Source: Agroathelia rolfsii
Lineage: Eukaryota > Basidiomycota > Agaricomycetes > Amylocorticiales > Amylocorticiaceae
DNA length: 64,000 nt
Direction: 5' to 3'
NCBI GenBank assembly: GCA_018343915.1
Contig: JABRWF010000003.1
Coordinates: forward strand, 1,488,001-1,552,000
The position numbers and the translations under genes are program-made. The notes under the pieces were generated by a model. The model saw only the letters and a list, made by a program, of their open reading frames with translations, was not told the origin of the DNA and searched no databases. Every line of letters starts with the position of its first letter. The stretch's first letter is position 1. Below are positions 61,851 through 64,000 of this stretch, in pieces.

Positions 61851-64000
61851 TTAGCGAAAGCCGACAGGGAGACCGTGATCGGACGAGACGTGTGACTGAA
61901 GAGCCAAGCCTTGCGAGGGCGGTCTGACAACAACTTCAGGCAAGACCTCGTTCTTACGCAGCAGGCCGCGTTGTTTCGTAGTTTCGGACCGTGCCAGCTG
62001 GAGAGGCTTGAGGTTCTTGCTCTTCATCTTTAACTGCAGGTTCGTTGTTGGTGATACGTTCTCGGCGTCGGACGAGGCACTACTCTTCGTGCTCTTCTTG
62101 CTCAAGTAAAGAGGACGCGTTGTGCCGAGTTCCTGTTGTTGCAGAAGCGAGAGTGGACGCAAGCCGGATCCCCGCCGCGGAGAGCTGGATGATTTGTGCT
62201 GAGACTTCCCAGTATTTCGCAAATGTGTTGATTTCTTCAAGTTGTCATGATTTGTGTTGCTGTTCTCGTCATCGTCTCCGATGTTGAAAAATGCTGATCC
62301 ATTATCGTCTGACTTAATATATATAATACTTGATCGGCGTTCGTTCTTGATGTTCTTAATATTCCTAAGATGAGAAGCAGAAAGAGTTGAGTCGTCTTTG
62401 GGTGTCGTTTTGCCATGCGGTGTGCTGTGAGCCTCGGGGCCAAAGCTCTCGTTGAGTTCAAAGAGCGTAGTGGTCGAGGCAGCGGAGCTAGGAGGGATAT
62501 CGCCAGTGTTTACCTCACCCAGAAGGGTGTTCAGGGAGGTATTGGCGAAGGATGGTGCCTTTAACGAGGCCGAAAGCGTAGCTCTTTCGTCTTCAGTCAC
62601 AATCAGAGGAGCCGGAAGATGTGGCAACTTCTTAAATTCTCCAAGAGCGACCGTGTTCCTGCGAGCGATGGCATCTGTGGGTAATGGAGGCAAGTCCTTG
62701 TTCACAATACGATCAAGGTCCTCGTTCCAGGATGCCAATAGTGAGTAAGTCCCATTCCTTCCTAGACCAAGACTATAAAAAAAAAAGTGTACAAAAATAA
62801 GTACCCATAGAACATTCCAAAAGGACGAAATCGTTAGACTAACCTAGGAAGACTATAATGATTCTTCCTGTGGCCGGAGGTCTTCTTTTCCTTTGTTAAC
62901 ACGCCTCTTCGCCAGTTCGGCGTAGAATGTCCATCCGGAGACGGCAGTCCGCCAAATTCGGAGGACAGCCTACTCCAGGACATCTTAGGACCTGCACGCG
63001 TCCGCGTCGTGAAGCCTTTCTTCCCACGATTGTTCGGTGGTGTAGATGTCCATCTCGGTTGAATGACACGCATATCCTTTCCGACTTTCAATCCAGGCAC
63101 GAGGAGAGGCAATACACCTGCTGTCAAAGCGTCGATCTCGTTCACGTAATCACCGCCGTTATTGTGATTATCCGCTGAACCGAACGAGAATACAGAACCG
63201 ATGCTGAAAGATTTCTTGTGAGCGGCGGCAAGCTGGGCCTGGCGAGCCTCGCGGCTGGCTTTGAGGCTCGGAGGGGTCGGTGGCAGAGGGATCGACGGAG
63301 GTGGCGTAGGGGTGTGGGTGGAGTCAAAGGTACCATTGATGCTGGCCGTAGAGCGGGAGCGTAGATGGGAGCCCTTGAACGGCTTCTTGATAGCGGTACT
63401 TGAAGCCTTATATTCATCAGTTACTTCCAGCTGATCAGTAAGTTTGGCAGGCGGTTTGCTGGGCGATGGCGGCACGGCAATCGTAGTGGCAAGAGCGGAG
63501 TAGTGGCGATGGGCAACCATGATCCTCGATGCATCGGTCTCTGCACTAACGCTAGATGGGGTCGTTGACGTCTTGGAACCCAATTTGCCCATTTCCATAC
63601 TGATGTACGATTGTGACTGGGGGCTCAAAGTAAGGTGACTCATGCTACCGTCCCCACATTGGATAGGAAGTGGCGGTGTGAGAAGGTTATCATTTGTGTC
63701 CTTGATAGGCAAGACCGAGAGTTGAGGCTTGGGCGTAAGCATGCCCACCGCACGTCCTAATTTGGATTTGCCCGCGACAGCATCACCATTAGCGATCCAA
63801 ATGTCTCCGCTGCGGCGGCCGTCGACTACGGTCATTGAGCTGCCGGATCGCTTGTAAGGTTCGATGATACGAGGTGCATCCAGTGTTGAAGGCGTTGCTG
63901 AACGGATAACGTTGGGGCTTGGCTCGCGAGAAGCCTCGAAAATGCTTGTTGTAATGGACACGGGTGAATGGAGAACAATGTTCACAGCCAAAATAGGCGC
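61851..64000 (-). CDS. Long Ser/Pro-rich, largely disordered protein, 5' end outside window
   Basis: I do not recognise a named family. Two exons are seen: the frame is open from the right edge to about 62845, then intron GTTAGT...TTATAG (acceptor near 62758), then an exon to the stop at 61851. The joint reads HYSLPSLGLGRNGTYSLLASW, a compact and probably conserved segment. The rest is low in complexity: PPPSIPLPPTPPSLKASREA, many Ser/Thr/Lys/Arg-rich stretches (KSSSSPRRGSGLRP, KKSTKSSASSDAEN), no membrane helix and no catalytic motif. At least about 690 residues lie in the window. It could be a scaffold or phospho-regulated protein; that is a guess from composition. It seems a single-copy conserved gene rather than part of an array. 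Confidence 0.7.

Overview
The window is nuclear DNA from a filamentous basidiomycete, most likely an Agaricomycete. Genes are cut by many 50-100 nt GT-AG introns (and some GC-AG introns), and the gene families are typical of mushroom-forming fungi: adenylate-forming reductases, DUF6534 membrane proteins, CBM1-GH5 mannanase, TPR-CHAT proteins. A narrower placement (for example Ceratobasidiaceae) would be a guess. The window reads as accessory, duplication-rich DNA: five families occur as local same-strand arrays (reductase x3, DUF6534 x2, OYE-like oxidoreductase x2, TPR-CHAT x2, alpha/beta hydrolase x3). A few single-copy genes lie between them (ornithine decarboxylase, THOC3-like WD40 protein, a disordered protein at the right edge).

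Layout. 1-1.4 kb: 3' part of ornithine decarboxylase (+). 1.6-17.1 kb: three reductase loci on the minus strand, in states of decay: a reductase-domain fragment, a full-length pseudogene with stops, a frameshift and a deletion, and an apparently intact A-T-R enzyme. Among them lie a TA-flanked inverted-repeat element, diverged tandem repeats and a solo LTR. 18.8-23.8 kb: two DUF6534 multi-pass membrane proteins. 24.7-30.1 kb: an MFS sugar-transporter-like gene divergent from a secreted CBM1-GH5 mannanase. 30.3-34.8 kb: two OYE-like flavoenzymes, with a relic of a TPR-CHAT gene end between them. 35.3-53.1 kb: two large TPR-CHAT genes flanking an intact-looking non-LTR retrotransposon (15-bp target duplication, two open ORFs joined as TAAATG) and a THOC3-like gene. 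54.1-60.7 kb: three alpha/beta hydrolases. 61.9-64 kb: a long low-complexity protein running off the right edge.

How genes may work together. The mannanase and the transporter share a 1.1-kb divergent promoter region, a plausible pairing for plant cell-wall sugar use. The TPR-CHAT proteins keep the His/Cys pair of caspase-like CHAT peptidases and may act in protein-triggered signalling or death, but nothing next to them identifies a substrate. Most exciting for follow-up: the TPR-CHAT pair, the apparently complete retrotransposon, OYE-like proteins that have lost the canonical His/Asn/Tyr active-site residues, and repeated 12-23 nt micro-exons and GC-AG introns that automatic gene calling would probably miss. 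All exon structures here were read by eye from splice signals and protein continuity; none is confirmed by transcript data.
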